DNA of 64,000 nt, taken from contig JAJZWS010000005.1 of assembly GCA_021846565.1 (NCBI GenBank), positions 22,927 to 86,926 on the forward strand. Direction: 5' to 3'. The notes beneath the pieces are model-generated. The model had not been told where the DNA came from and made no database searches. It was given only the letters and a program-made list of their open reading frames with translations. This DNA comes from Bacillota bacterium (GTDB lineage: Bacteria; Bacillota; Sulfobacillia; Sulfobacillales; JAIMBI01). Below are positions 15,904 through 24,726 of the stretch, piece after piece. The translations under genes were made by a program, and so were the position numbers. Position 1 is the stretch's first letter. Each line of letters begins with the position of its first letter.

Positions 15904-18201
15904 GTGTCACAGCGATCCATGAGCCCGGCCCAGTCATCCAACCGCATTGCTGACTCCAGGCGGTGGTGGGCGCTGGCCGCGGTGTTAATTACGATGTTTT
16001 TCTCGTCCATGGACCAGACGGCCGTGTCGACCGCCATGCCGTCCATCATCGGGCAGTTGCAGGGCCTGTCGCTGTACTCGTGGGTGTTCACGGCTTACAT
16101 GATGGCGTCGGCCGTCACCGTGCCCATCTACGGCAAGCTGTCCGACTCCTACGGCCGAAAGCCCTTTTACGTGTTTGGGCTCGTGGTGTTCATGGTGGGG
16201 TCGGCCATCTCGGGTCAAGCCTACAGCATGATGGACCTCATTATGGCCCGCGCGCTGCAGGGCATCGGGGCTGGTGCCATGCTTACTATGCCGCGCGCCA
16301 CCATCGGCGACATTTTCAACCCGCGGGAGCGCGGCCGCTGGATGGGCGTCATCGGGGCCGTGTTTGGGCTGGCGTCCATCGTCGGACCGACACTCGGGGG
16401 CTGGATCACCGACAGTTTTGGATGGCGTTGGGTGTTTTACGTCAACCTGCCCATCGCGGCAGTGGCGCTGGTGCTGGTGCTGGTAAGTCTGCCCACGGTG
16501 CGCGCAGCGCGGGCCGCGAGGGCCGACTGGCCGGGCATCGCGCTCCTGATTGTCGGGCTGCTGCCGATCCTCCTCGGGTTGACGTGGGCAGGATCTGAAT
16601 ACGCGTGGGGATCCTGGGTGGTGCTGTCGCTCTTTGGCCTGGGGGCGGTGGCGCTTGGGGCGTTTGTGCTGGTGGAGCTCCGGAGTCAGGATGCCGTGCT
16701 GGCGCCGGCGCTGTTCAAAAGCCGGACGTTTACCAGCTCGGTCGTGGTGCAGCTCCTGGTGTCGATGGCGATGTTCGGCGCCCTCATGTACCTCCCCCTG
16801 TATGCGCAGGGGGTCATTGGGCTGTCGGCGGCGGCCAGCGGCGCCATTATGACGCCCATGATGCTGGCCTTCATCGGGGCCAGCGTGGTGGCGGGACAAA
16901 TCATGACCAAGACCGGCCGCTACCGGTTGATGGCGCATGTCAGTGCCCTGGTGATGGCCGTAGGCATGTTTCTCTTGATGAGCATGACCGCGTCAACCAG
17001 CTACACGACCGCCATGCTGAACGTCGTGGTGATGGGGCTGGGCGTGGGTGGGGTGATGCCCATCCTGAATGTGGCCGTCCAAAACGCCTTTCCCTATGAG
17101 GTGATGGGCACGGTCAACGCGACGCAGCAGTTTGCGAGCTCGCTCGGCGGCGTGATTGCCGCACCGATTCTGGGCACCCTCATGACGCGCACATTTGCCG
17201 CCCGGCTGCCTGGGCTCATGCCGGTCCGCCTGACGGCGTTGCTGGCGCACCTGCCGGCGTCGGTGCGCAATGCCGTCACCAATCCGGCCAGCCTGACCAA
17301 CGCCGCCGCGCAAACGGCGCTGGGCCGAGAGTTTCGGACCCTGGGCCCGCTGGGCGGGCAGATGTATGGCAGCTTCCTGCACGCCGTGCGCGTGGCGCTG
17401 GCCGACGGCATGCACCAGCTGTTTTTAGCGGGGTTCGTGTTTGCGGTGGCGGCGCTCTTGGGCACGTTGGCTCTCCGAGAGGTTCCGCTCCGCACCAATG
17501 AGTACTTCACCGAGCCGACGGTGGCGGCGGACGAGGGACCAGACGTCGGCCGGCGGGTGGTGGTCACCCTGTCGGCCGCGTACGGCGCCGGTGGCAGTGC
17601 CGTGGGGCGGCAACTGGCCCAGGCACTGGAGTTGCCGTTTCTGGATCGCCTCATCTCCGAGGGGGCGCTGTTTGCCGACGAGGCGAGCCGCTGGCCGATG
17701 GCGGACAATCCGGCAGGCGCGCGGTGGGCGCGCCTCGCGCACCTGCTCACACTGGCCGGGGTCAATGTCCCGCTCGCGCCCGACGGCACATGGGAAGAGC
17801 AAAAGTTCCGGGCCGATACGGAAGCGGTCATGCGGGAGGCCGCCAGCGCGCGGGGGGCCGTGGTGGTGGGACGCGCGGCGGCCCTGGTGTTTGCCCGGGA
17901 CCCATCCGGCTTTCACGTGCGGCTGACGGGACCCGGGGAGGCGCGCTACGCCCGCGTGGCCAAGCGGCGGGCCGTGACCGCCGAGCAGTTTCGCGCAGTG
18001 GACCGCGCGCGCGAAGAGTATGTGCGTCACTTCTACCACGTGGATCCCACCGATCCGACGGGCTACGACCTCGTTGTCGACACCGGGAAGCTGTCGGAGG
18101 GCGAGGTGGTGGACCGCATTCGGGGCGCGCTGTCCGCCCACGCTCGCGACCCGCGCCGCACGGCACGCCCGGTGCCGCGACCCCTCACGGACCCCTGGTA
18201 G
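15904..18201 (+). CDS. DHA2-type MFS exporter fused to a cytidylate-kinase-like domain
   Basis: Residues about 20-535 are a 14-helix drug:H+ antiporter of the DHA2 type: D/E in SSMDQTAVSTAMP, motif A GKLSDSYGRKP, motif C GPTLGGWITD, and an extracytoplasmic loop before the last helix. Residues about 548-740 form a cytidylate-kinase-like domain (VTLSAAYGAGGSAVGRQLA, LPFLDR, VVVGRAA, YDLVVDTGKLS), a family whose members have the signature SREFGSGGREIG. The reading frame is continuous and starts at GTG 15904 with GAGGGAGG upstream. The domain should lie in the cytoplasm. Joining an exporter to a nucleotide-kinase fold suggests nucleotide sensing or substrate phosphorylation coupled to export (inference). 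Confidence 0.85.
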   Translation: MSQRSMSPAQSSNRIADSRRWWALAAVLITMFFSSMDQTAVSTAMPSIIGQLQGLSLYSWVFTAYMMASAVTVPIYGKLSDSYGRKPFYVFGLVVFMVGSAISGQAYSMMDLIMARALQGIGAGAMLTMPRATIGDIFNPRERGRWMGVIGAVFGLASIVGPTLGGWITDSFGWRWVFYVNLPIAAVALVLVLVSLPTVRAARAARADWPGIALLIVGLLPILLGLTWAGSEYAWGSWVVLSLFGLGAVALGAFVLVELRSQDAVLAPALFKSRTFTSSVVVQLLVSMAMFGALMYLPLYAQGVIGLSAAASGAIMTPMMLAFIGASVVAGQIMTKTGRYRLMAHVSALVMAVGMFLLMSMTASTSYTTAMLNVVVMGLGVGGVMPILNVAVQNAFPYEVMGTVNATQQFASSLGGVIAAPILGTLMTRTFAARLPGLMPVRLTALLAHLPASVRNAVTNPASLTNAAAQTALGREFRTLGPLGGQMYGSFLHAVRVALADGMHQLFLAGFVFAVAALLGTLALREVPLRTNEYFTEPTVAADEGPDVGRRVVVTLSAAYGAGGSAVGRQLAQALELPFLDRLISEGALFADEASRWPMADNPAGARWARLAHLLTLAGVNVPLAPDGTWEEQKFRADTEAVMREAASARGAVVVGRAAALVFARDPSGFHVRLTGPGEARYARVAKRRAVTAEQFRAVDRAREEYVRHFYHVDPTDPTGYDLVVDTGKLSEGEVVDRIRGALSAHARDPRRTARPVPRPLTDPW

Positions 18202-18325
18202 CGGGCCGCCCACAGGATCCGCCAGCCGGTGGGTCTGTTTGCTTGCGGGCGACGCCAACCAATGGCGCCTCGGCACGTTCAAGAGGGGAAGGCCAAAGGA
18301 CGCTCTTGGGGAGGAAGACGACACG

Positions 18326-18826
18326 GTGGGGACGATGCCGCCCGGCGATGAGGAGCTGGTCCGCTGGGTAAACGTGTGGGGCGATAGGCTGGTGGGGTTT
18401 GTCATGACCTACGTCCACGACGCCGAGGTGGCGCAGGACGTGGCGCAGGAGACGTTCTTGCGCCTCGTGGCCGCCAGGCGAGGGGCGCCGGCGCGCTCCC
18501 TGCACCCGGGCTGGCTGTTTACGGTGGCACGGCGGCTCGCCCTGGACCACCTCCGCCGCCGGCGGCGGGCCCCCCCGGACACCGCAGCCGACACGGCGGA
18601 CCCGCGGGCCGCAGGCGCCTTTCTTACGGTAGAGGTCGAAAGCGTGCTGCGGCAGCTGTCGCGGGCGGACCGGGAGTGCCTGTGGCTGTTTTACTACGGT
18701 GGGCTCACGCTCAGCGAAATCGCCGCCGAGCTGGAGGTGTCGCCGGACCGCGTCAAGGCGCGGCTGTTTCGGGCGCGCCGGCGCTTTGGCCAGCGGTGGC
18801 GGGATGACGAGGCGGCCCGAGGCTAG
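18326..18826 (+). CDS. ECF-type RNA polymerase sigma factor
   Basis: Region 2 reads YVHDAEVAQDVAQETFLRLV with the downstream PGWLFTVARRLALDHLRRR. Region 4 reads LSRADRECLWLFYYGGLTLSEIA and ends in SPDRVKARLFRARRRF. At about 166 aa it has standard ECF size. The probable start is GTG 18326 (GGGGAGG 11 bp upstream); ATG 18335 is the alternative, and the ORF-track start at 18020 lies inside the upstream gene. The following membrane-protein gene, 37 bp later, is the candidate anti-sigma partner. Which promoters it reads is unknown. Confidence 0.85.
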   Translation: MGTMPPGDEELVRWVNVWGDRLVGFVMTYVHDAEVAQDVAQETFLRLVAARRGAPARSLHPGWLFTVARRLALDHLRRRRRAPPDTAADTADPRAAGAFLTVEVESVLRQLSRADRECLWLFYYGGLTLSEIAAELEVSPDRVKARLFRARRRFGQRWRDDEAARG

Positions 18827-18863
18827 ATGACCTGACGGGCAAGATAGGGAAGGAGCGAGCGAC

Positions 18864-19856
18864 ATGGCGAAGCTAGGCCACCATGACCGAGAACCCGAAT
18901 GGACGGACGAACGCGAGCGCGCGTGGTTTTTCGCTCATGGGCTGCCCCCGGCGCCCGCCCCCGCGCCGTTTGACCGGAAGCGCTTTTTTTCGGCGGCGGC
19001 GCGACCGCAGGTCGGGCGACGTCCCGGTCAACGCGCAAACCTGGCGTGGAGCGTGGTCGCGGTCGCCGCCGCTGCCGTAGGGCTGCTCGTGGGCCCCCGC
19101 CTATTTGCGGGAGCAGGCACCACCACGCGGCCGGGTCCCGCGGAGGGGGTCGGGGGGAAGTATTTGGTGCCCCATTGGGGGGCCGCGACCCTTCTGAGCC
19201 TGACCAGCCAGGCGGCCCAGCAGGCCGGGAGCCTGGCGGCGCTGCACTACAGCTACGTGGCCACGACCGAGCGCCAGGCCCTCACCTGGGAGCCCAAGCT
19301 CGCCGTCAACCAAGACGGCGGCAGTCATCCGGTGTACGTGGCCGCCATCCCGGGCCACTTTCGGTACCGGACACTGCCCCCCAACGCGGCCGGGCGCCAG
19401 GGGCGCTGGCTGGTCGTGGTCGTGGGCCGCGTCAACGGGTCGGTGATTGCCACGGTCCTGCTGTCGCACCTGCCCGCGCCGCTGGCGCGCCTGGGGACGG
19501 TCACCCACGTGTATCTGCCTGCCGTTCGGTATCCACCGCTGACCGACGGCCCGGTCGTGTGTCCGGTGGCCTCCCATCTCAGCCCGCTGCCGCCGGGCGC
19601 CGGCGCGGCGGCACTCGCAACCTTGAACCAGTATCGGACGTCGATAAGCGATACCCCGCCGCTGGCCTCCCACAGCCTAGCCTACGATGGCCCGGCCGCG
19701 CAAAACCCCTACGGCGGGATTGTGGCGCGCACGTGCGGCGCGCCCGTGTTGGCCGATTCGTGGGCGATTACGTGGGGGAACGACCCTTCGCTGGCCACGA
19801 CGGCATTTTTGGCCGATCAGCAGGGCCACTGGCGGGCGTGGGCGTTCTATCCGTAA
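18864..19856 (+). CDS. single-pass membrane protein, candidate anti-sigma factor
   Basis: The 330 aa have a cytoplasmic N-terminus of about 60 residues, one transmembrane helix (about 61-82) and a 240-residue external domain with no motif I know. Position right behind an ECF sigma gene and the inside-out topology are typical of anti-sigma factors. The zinc-binding HxxxCxxC motif of the common ZAS anti-sigma domain is missing, so the assignment rests on context only. ATG 18864 follows GGAAGGAGCGAG. The extracellular part might sense envelope stress (inference). Confidence 0.6.
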   Translation: MAKLGHHDREPEWTDERERAWFFAHGLPPAPAPAPFDRKRFFSAAARPQVGRRPGQRANLAWSVVAVAAAAVGLLVGPRLFAGAGTTTRPGPAEGVGGKYLVPHWGAATLLSLTSQAAQQAGSLAALHYSYVATTERQALTWEPKLAVNQDGGSHPVYVAAIPGHFRYRTLPPNAAGRQGRWLVVVVGRVNGSVIATVLLSHLPAPLARLGTVTHVYLPAVRYPPLTDGPVVCPVASHLSPLPPGAGAAALATLNQYRTSISDTPPLASHSLAYDGPAAQNPYGGIVARTCGAPVLADSWAITWGNDPSLATTAFLADQQGHWRAWAFYP

Positions 19857-19948
19857 GGGCCTGCGCATGACGGTTTCCCCCCCGGCGCACCTCTGGCACA
19901 ATCAAGACAGATTGAGCCCCACCGGTGCCACCGGGGAGGAGGAGCCGG

Positions 19949-20848
19949 ATGCCGCGCGCAAGCTTGGGGCTCTTGGTGGCGGTGACCGCCATTTGGGGCC
20001 TCACGTTTGTCATGGTGCAGGATGCGGTGCGGATCATCCCGGTCCTGAGCTTTTTGGCGTGGCGCTTTCTGATGGCCGGGCTGGTCATGAGCCTGTTGAC
20101 GGCCCGGGCGTGGCGCCAGGTGACCTGGGGCGCCCTTGGCCATGGGCTTGTGCTGGGGATCCTCATCGCGGCCGGCTACTGGCTCCAGACGTTTGGACTC
20201 CAGGCCACCACCGTCGACCTGGCGGGATTCCTCACGGGACTCGCGGTGGTCCTCACCCCAGTGCTGGCGTTTGTCCTGTGGCGGCGGCCCACCCCTCCCC
20301 TGGTGTGGGCGTGCGCGGCGGCGGCGCTCGGCGGACTCTGGCTGTTGGCCGGGTCCGGAGGGACGCTGTCTGTGGGCGACTGGCTTGTCGTTGGGGGAGC
20401 CGGGGCGTTTGCGTTGCAACTGTTGGCCACGGACGTCGCCGTCCGGCGCCACCCGCTCTCGGTGCTGGTGGCCGTGGAGCTGCTGGCGACCGGGCTCCTC
20501 TCACTCGCGGGCGCCGCGGTGACGGGCGGGGTCGCGTGGCCGGCGGGCACCGTGGTGTGGGGGGCGCTCATCGTCACGGCGCTGTTGGCGAGCGTGGCGG
20601 CGTTTTGGGCGCAGGGCTATGCGCAGCAGCGGGCGACGCCGCAGGCGACGGCCACGGTGCTGGCGGCCGAGCCGCTCTTTGCCGCTCTGTTTTCGTATGT
20701 CCTGCAGGGCGCCGCCCTGGTGGGGTGGCAGTGGGTCGGAGCGGGCCTCATCACCGGCAGCATCGTGGTCTTGGGACGCGTGGCCCCCGCCGATGAAGGG
20801 CCGCCCGGCCTCGGGACCGTTGTGGCGATGGGGCCGCCGCGCGAATGA
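19949..20848 (+). CDS. EamA/DMT-family transporter
   Basis: The 299 aa form ten predicted membrane helices in two EamA repeats (SLGLLVAVTAIWGLTFVMVQD at the start of the first; LLASVAAFWAQGYAQQR and a PLFAALFSY segment in the second). Members export amino acids or other metabolites. I choose ATG 19949 with GGGGAGGAGGA upstream. The gene stands between the sigma-factor pair and panD; no regulator indicates the substrate. Confidence 0.8.
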   Translation: MPRASLGLLVAVTAIWGLTFVMVQDAVRIIPVLSFLAWRFLMAGLVMSLLTARAWRQVTWGALGHGLVLGILIAAGYWLQTFGLQATTVDLAGFLTGLAVVLTPVLAFVLWRRPTPPLVWACAAAALGGLWLLAGSGGTLSVGDWLVVGGAGAFALQLLATDVAVRRHPLSVLVAVELLATGLLSLAGAAVTGGVAWPAGTVVWGALIVTALLASVAAFWAQGYAQQRATPQATATVLAAEPLFAALFSYVLQGAALVGWQWVGAGLITGSIVVLGRVAPADEGPPGLGTVVAMGPPRE

Positions 20849-20918
20849 CGCGTGTCTCGGGCAGCCCGCCGGCGGGCGCTAAAGGGCTCTCCTCAGGTAT
20901 GACCACTTCCGGGTTCAG

Positions 20919-20927
20919 TGCTATGCT
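20919..20927 (+). promoter_or_regulatory. extended -10 promoter element before panD
   Basis: TGCTATGCT (TGn-TATGCT), about 35 bp upstream of the panD start; no clear -35 is seen. Confidence 0.4.
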
Positions 20928-20960
20928 GGGAGGGAAGTGAGGGAGAGCAGGAGGGTCAAG

Positions 20961-21353
20961 GTGCAATATCGGATGATGGCGGCCAAGATTCATCGTGCGA
21001 CTGTGACCGAGGCCGACTTGAACTATGTAGGGTCCATCACGTTGGACCGCGAGTTGCTGGATGCGTCGGGGCTGTTGCCCTATGAGATGGTCCAAATCAC
21101 GAACCTGTCCAATGGCATCCTGTGGCAGACTTATATTTTACCAGGGCCGGCGCACCGTGGCGACGTCTGCTTGAACGGCCCGCCCGCCCGCCACTTTCAT
21201 CCCGGCGATCTTATTGTGGTCCTGGGATTTCGTTGGGTGGACGACCGTGAGATGGAGACGTACCAGCCGCGGACCGTGTTTGTGGATCAGCACAACCACG
21301 TGACCAGTGTCGCCACCGCCGAGGAGCCGTTTACCCTGGCGCCCAACGCGTAG
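20961..21353 (+). CDS. panD: aspartate 1-decarboxylase
   Basis: Makes beta-alanine for pantothenate and CoA. The sequence has the self-processing site YVGSIT with Gly24-Ser25, exactly where the proenzyme is cleaved to create the pyruvoyl group, plus KIHRATVTEADL, the HPGDLI box and YQPRTVFVD. Using GTG 20961 (AGGAGGG upstream) gives 130 aa, close to the usual 127; the ORF-track start adds eight unconserved residues. No panB or panC is nearby. It may be cotranscribed with the TusA-like and TlpA-like genes. Confidence 0.95.
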   Translation: MQYRMMAAKIHRATVTEADLNYVGSITLDRELLDASGLLPYEMVQITNLSNGILWQTYILPGPAHRGDVCLNGPPARHFHPGDLIVVLGFRWVDDREMETYQPRTVFVDQHNHVTSVATAEEPFTLAPNA

Positions 21354-21404
21354 ACTCGCGCTGCCGGTGCCGCCACCCGTAGGACCATGCAAGGGAGGCG
21401 AGAC

Positions 21405-21671
21405 GTGAAGCTTGATCCGGTCGAGACGGAACCCGGTGGCGCCGTGGCCGCTGTGACTGTGGACGCCCGTGGCCTCAGCTGTCCGTTGCCGGTGATCCGC
21501 GCTAAGCGGGGCCTGTCGACGGTCGATAAGGGCGCCGTGGTCCATGTCCTGGCCACCGACCCCGGCTCGGTCGCCGACTTCACCGCGTGGACCAAAAGCA
21601 CGGGGCACGCGCTGGTGGCCGTGCGCCAGAATGCGGAGCTGTTTGAGTTTTGGATCCGCCGCACCCGCTGA
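21405..21671 (+). CDS. TusA-like sulfur-carrier protein
   Basis: The 88 aa contain the SirA/TusA core DARGLSCPLPVIRAKR with the persulfide-forming cysteine, and a C-terminal segment (GHALVAVRQNAELFEFWIRR) typical of the fold. These small proteins pass sulfane sulfur in thiouridine synthesis, molybdenum-cofactor metabolism or sulfur oxidation. GTG 21405 has GGGAGGCG upstream and is preferred over ATG 21387. It overlaps the following thioredoxin-like gene by 1 bp, so redox or sulfur handling is a plausible shared theme. Confidence 0.82.
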   Translation: MKLDPVETEPGGAVAAVTVDARGLSCPLPVIRAKRGLSTVDKGAVVHVLATDPGSVADFTAWTKSTGHALVAVRQNAELFEFWIRRTR

Positions 21672-22252
21672 TGACCCCCGCGGCGGGTCCCGCGACAGCC
21701 TTGCGCCGTTGGGATCCCCTGGCCATCCTGGTGTTGGCGGCGGCCGCGGCAGGCTATGTGGTGGCCCCGTATCTGTCTTTCCCTCCGGCGGCGTCGGGCC
21801 CGGTGCCCGTGGGACTCCGGGCGGGGGATCGGCCGCCCAACTTTACCCTCACGACGGTGACGGGCCACCGGCTGACGCGGTGGGCCCGCACCGGACATGC
21901 GGTGTGGGTGAATTTCTGGGCCACATGGTGCGTGTGGTGCAAGGCCGAGATGCCGGCCGGGGAGTCTGTCTATCGCCAGGAGCACGGGCGCCTCGACGTC
22001 GGGAGCGTGGACGTCCAGGAGAGCCCGCCCGCCGTGGCGGCTTTTTTGGCAGCGCACCGCATCACCTATCCTGTGGTGCGGGATACGACCGGACTCGTGT
22101 CCACGCGCTACGACGTCACCGGGTTGCCGAAGTCGATCTTCATTGCGCCGGGCGGGCACATTACCGCCGTGGTGACCGGCTCGCTCCTCTCGGCCCGGGG
22201 TATGGAGCCGGACGTGCGCCCGGCGATCAGCGGTGGGACGCGCGGCCGGTGA
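21671..22252 (+). CDS. TlpA/ResA-like membrane-anchored thioredoxin
   Basis: The 193 aa have an N-terminal signal anchor (about 18-36), the active site FWATWCVWCKAEMP and the cis-proline region VTGLPKSIFI. Proteins of this type reduce disulfides outside the membrane, for instance in cytochrome c maturation. ATG 21671 overlaps the stop codon of the TusA-like gene. The 3' end overlaps the convergent EAL gene by 26 bp. The active-site pair is CVWC rather than the more common CxPC, which should alter the redox potential. Confidence 0.82.
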   Translation: MTPAAGPATALRRWDPLAILVLAAAAAGYVVAPYLSFPPAASGPVPVGLRAGDRPPNFTLTTVTGHRLTRWARTGHAVWVNFWATWCVWCKAEMPAGESVYRQEHGRLDVGSVDVQESPPAVAAFLAAHRITYPVVRDTTGLVSTRYDVTGLPKSIFIAPGGHITAVVTGSLLSARGMEPDVRPAISGGTRGR

Positions 22253-24566
22253 CGCGCAGCAACTCCGGCTGGGGCAGCGTGTTTGCGAGTGCCAAGCCGG
22301 CGGTGCGGGCGAGGTCTTCGGTCAGGCGCCGCAAGTCCTGATCCAAGTCGTCCGTCAATCCGTACACGGCGAGCACCATGAGCGTGCGGCCCCGGGCCCG
22401 CAGGGGCACCGCGAGAAGCCAGCGAAAGCCAAACAGGTTCCAGGATGGCTCGCGGGGACTGTCGTGCAAGTCAAAGCTGTCCGGCCAGCCCGGCCGAATC
22501 CAGGCGGTCTCGCCGGTGCGATACGCGTTGGACACCGGCAGACCCCCGTCCGGGTCGTCCGGGTCGATGGAAACGCGCCAGTCGTGAAAGTACCCGGATG
22601 CTTCACCCTGGGTGCCCACAACCCGAAAAACCTTGTCAGGGCCCGGTTCCAGCACGGCCGTGAGGCCCGACGACAGCAAGCGGTGGACGGATTCCAAGAG
22701 CACCTGCAGCACCCGCTCCCGCGAGGTGGCATCCACCAAGTCATGCTGGCCAGCCAGCACCACGGCCTGACGCCGTTCCGCCAGTTTTGCGCGCGAATCG
22801 GCCTCCGTACGCTGAATCAGGGCGGCCGCTAATGCCGCCAGCCCCTCCAGTCGCGAACGGCGGCTCGGGTCCGACAGCGCCCCCTCCGCCCCGTGATACA
22901 CCTTCAAGAGCCCCAACAATGTCCCCTGCGCCACCAGCGGGACCGCAGCCGCCGACAAAATGCCGTCAGTCAGCAGCTCCTCCCGCCACGGCCGCATGCG
23001 GGCGTCCGTGCGCACATCGTCGGAGATGGACAGGTCCAATAGGCGGATGGCCTCGCCGTTGCACGACCGGCCGTCGTCGGTGGCCGGATCCCTGAACGAC
23101 GCAAGGTCCAGCTGGAATGGCTCTTTGTCGGCATCGACACAGAACAGCCGCTCGCGGGCGGCATCCGTATACCCAATGAAGCCGGTGTGACCGCCCGTGA
23201 GGCTCAAGGCCGCCATGAGCACATGCTGGAGGGAGGCCACCAGGCTGTCTCCCTCCAGCTCCGGAGGGGGAGCCGCCGGCGGTACCAGGGCCCGGGCGGC
23301 CAACAGCAACCCCTCGCCCGACAGCTCGGTGGCCGTGGGCGGTAGTGCATCGGCATCGGTGAGCACCCCCACCAGGGCCGCCAGGCCCGTGAGGGTCTCC
23401 ACCACGACGGGTCGAATGCGATTCGGCTCACGATAGGCCGCGACCAGCGCACCCCACGGTCGGTCCAGAGAAAATATAGGGAGCGCCAACAGAGAGCGTG
23501 ACTTCCACGGGCCCTGGTCCGAAAGTTCCTGTAAGGCGAGGGGACGTAAACGGCGGAACAATTCCTCGCCCAACTTCCGGTCTGCTTGGGAAAAAGTTTT
23601 TGGCCCCGTGATGCCCTGCGTCGCCAACCAGCGCCACTCCACACCGGTGTCCTCCACGGTCCGCTGCAGGAGAGCGACGGTGTCGGCCCCGCTGGCCTGA
23701 GCCGCCACCGTGACCAGCGCCTCGGCGGCGCCCTCACCCCGGTGCATCCCGCGCGACGCGAAGCGCAACAGACGAACCAGCGAGGACACGAGCACCTCTG
23801 GGGGCTGGGTCTTCTGGATTGCGAGGGGCGGCAGGGCGATGGCCGGGTCGGGGTTGGGATCCCAGTCCGGTCGTCCCAACAAGTAGCCCTGGGCCAGCTC
23901 AATGCCCAGTTCGCGCAGCGTGTTGAGCTCGGCCGGCGTCTCCACCCCCTCGGCGATCAGTTGAATGCCGTTCATGTGGGCGAATCGAGCCGTGGCTTCC
24001 ACCAAACTGAACTTCACCGGGTCCACATCAATGTGGCGCACCAGCGCCAGGTCAATCTTGGCAAAATCCGGGCGCACTTCGACGAGGCGCGTCAGGCTGG
24101 AGTACCCCGCCCCCACATCGTCCACCGCAATGCGGTAGCCGTGGCGGCGAAGCCGTGAGAGCCAGCGGCTCAAATGCGGGCCGGCGGCGGTTTCCTCCAG
24201 CAGTTCCAGCACCAGGCGTCGGGGCGGCACGTGGGTTTGGTTTAGCAGCCAATCCGTCACGAGCGGCAGGGAGATCGGGAGCACATTCAGAAAGAACGGG
24301 GTGTCCCCCGGGGGCCGTGCCGCCAACTCCGACAGGATGCGGTCCAGAACAAACTGGTCCAGCGCGTCCGCTTCGCCGCTGGCCCGCGCCCACCGGAACA
24401 GCTCGTCGGGTCGAATGGGCTCCCCCGCGGCGGTCATGGGACGGGCCAGCGCTTCGTGGCCGAACGCCTGGCCCCGCAACAGCGATACAATGGGCTGGAA
24501 GGCGATGCGGAGGAGCCCCGGTTGAAAACGTGTCCAGACGGACAAAGCGTGGGGCGGTTCGCGCAA
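22227..24566 (-). CDS. c-di-GMP phosphodiesterase, EAL domain plus GAF-like repeats
   Basis: Residues about 15-255 are an EAL domain with the catalytic set intact: GHEALAR, the Asn in FLNV, LELLEE, VDDVGAG, the Lys in AKIDL, IAEGVET and QGYLLG. It should hydrolyse cyclic di-GMP. The remaining 520 residues hold about three GAF-like sensor modules (about 265-400, 430-600, 620-765), here after rather than before the output domain. There are no membrane helices. The listed start is TTG 24566, whose ribosome binding site is poor (AAGGAGG lies 20+ bp upstream), so the true start could differ slightly. No diguanylate cyclase is in the window. Confidence 0.88.
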   Translation of the reverse strand: MREPPHALSVWTRFQPGLLRIAFQPIVSLLRGQAFGHEALARPMTAAGEPIRPDELFRWARASGEADALDQFVLDRILSELAARPPGDTPFFLNVLPISLPLVTDWLLNQTHVPPRRLVLELLEETAAGPHLSRWLSRLRRHGYRIAVDDVGAGYSSLTRLVEVRPDFAKIDLALVRHIDVDPVKFSLVEATARFAHMNGIQLIAEGVETPAELNTLRELGIELAQGYLLGRPDWDPNPDPAIALPPLAIQKTQPPEVLVSSLVRLLRFASRGMHRGEGAAEALVTVAAQASGADTVALLQRTVEDTGVEWRWLATQGITGPKTFSQADRKLGEELFRRLRPLALQELSDQGPWKSRSLLALPIFSLDRPWGALVAAYREPNRIRPVVVETLTGLAALVGVLTDADALPPTATELSGEGLLLAARALVPPAAPPPELEGDSLVASLQHVLMAALSLTGGHTGFIGYTDAARERLFCVDADKEPFQLDLASFRDPATDDGRSCNGEAIRLLDLSISDDVRTDARMRPWREELLTDGILSAAAVPLVAQGTLLGLLKVYHGAEGALSDPSRRSRLEGLAALAAALIQRTEADSRAKLAERRQAVVLAGQHDLVDATSRERVLQVLLESVHRLLSSGLTAVLEPGPDKVFRVVGTQGEASGYFHDWRVSIDPDDPDGGLPVSNAYRTGETAWIRPGWPDSFDLHDSPREPSWNLFGFRWLLAVPLRARGRTLMVLAVYGLTDDLDQDLRRLTEDLARTAGLALANTLPQPELLRVTGRASHR

Positions 24567-24726
24567 CGGAGAATCCGTCGTGACCGCCTCCCTCCTTAGC
24601 CAAACTGGGTCGCGACATCCCGGGAAGTCGCGAGAATATTGTCAGCATAAGCGGGTTCGGCGGGATAGCCAAGCCCGCGTGTCGAATTCAGGGGACCGAG
24701 GTTCCCAGGACGCGGAGGGATCCATC

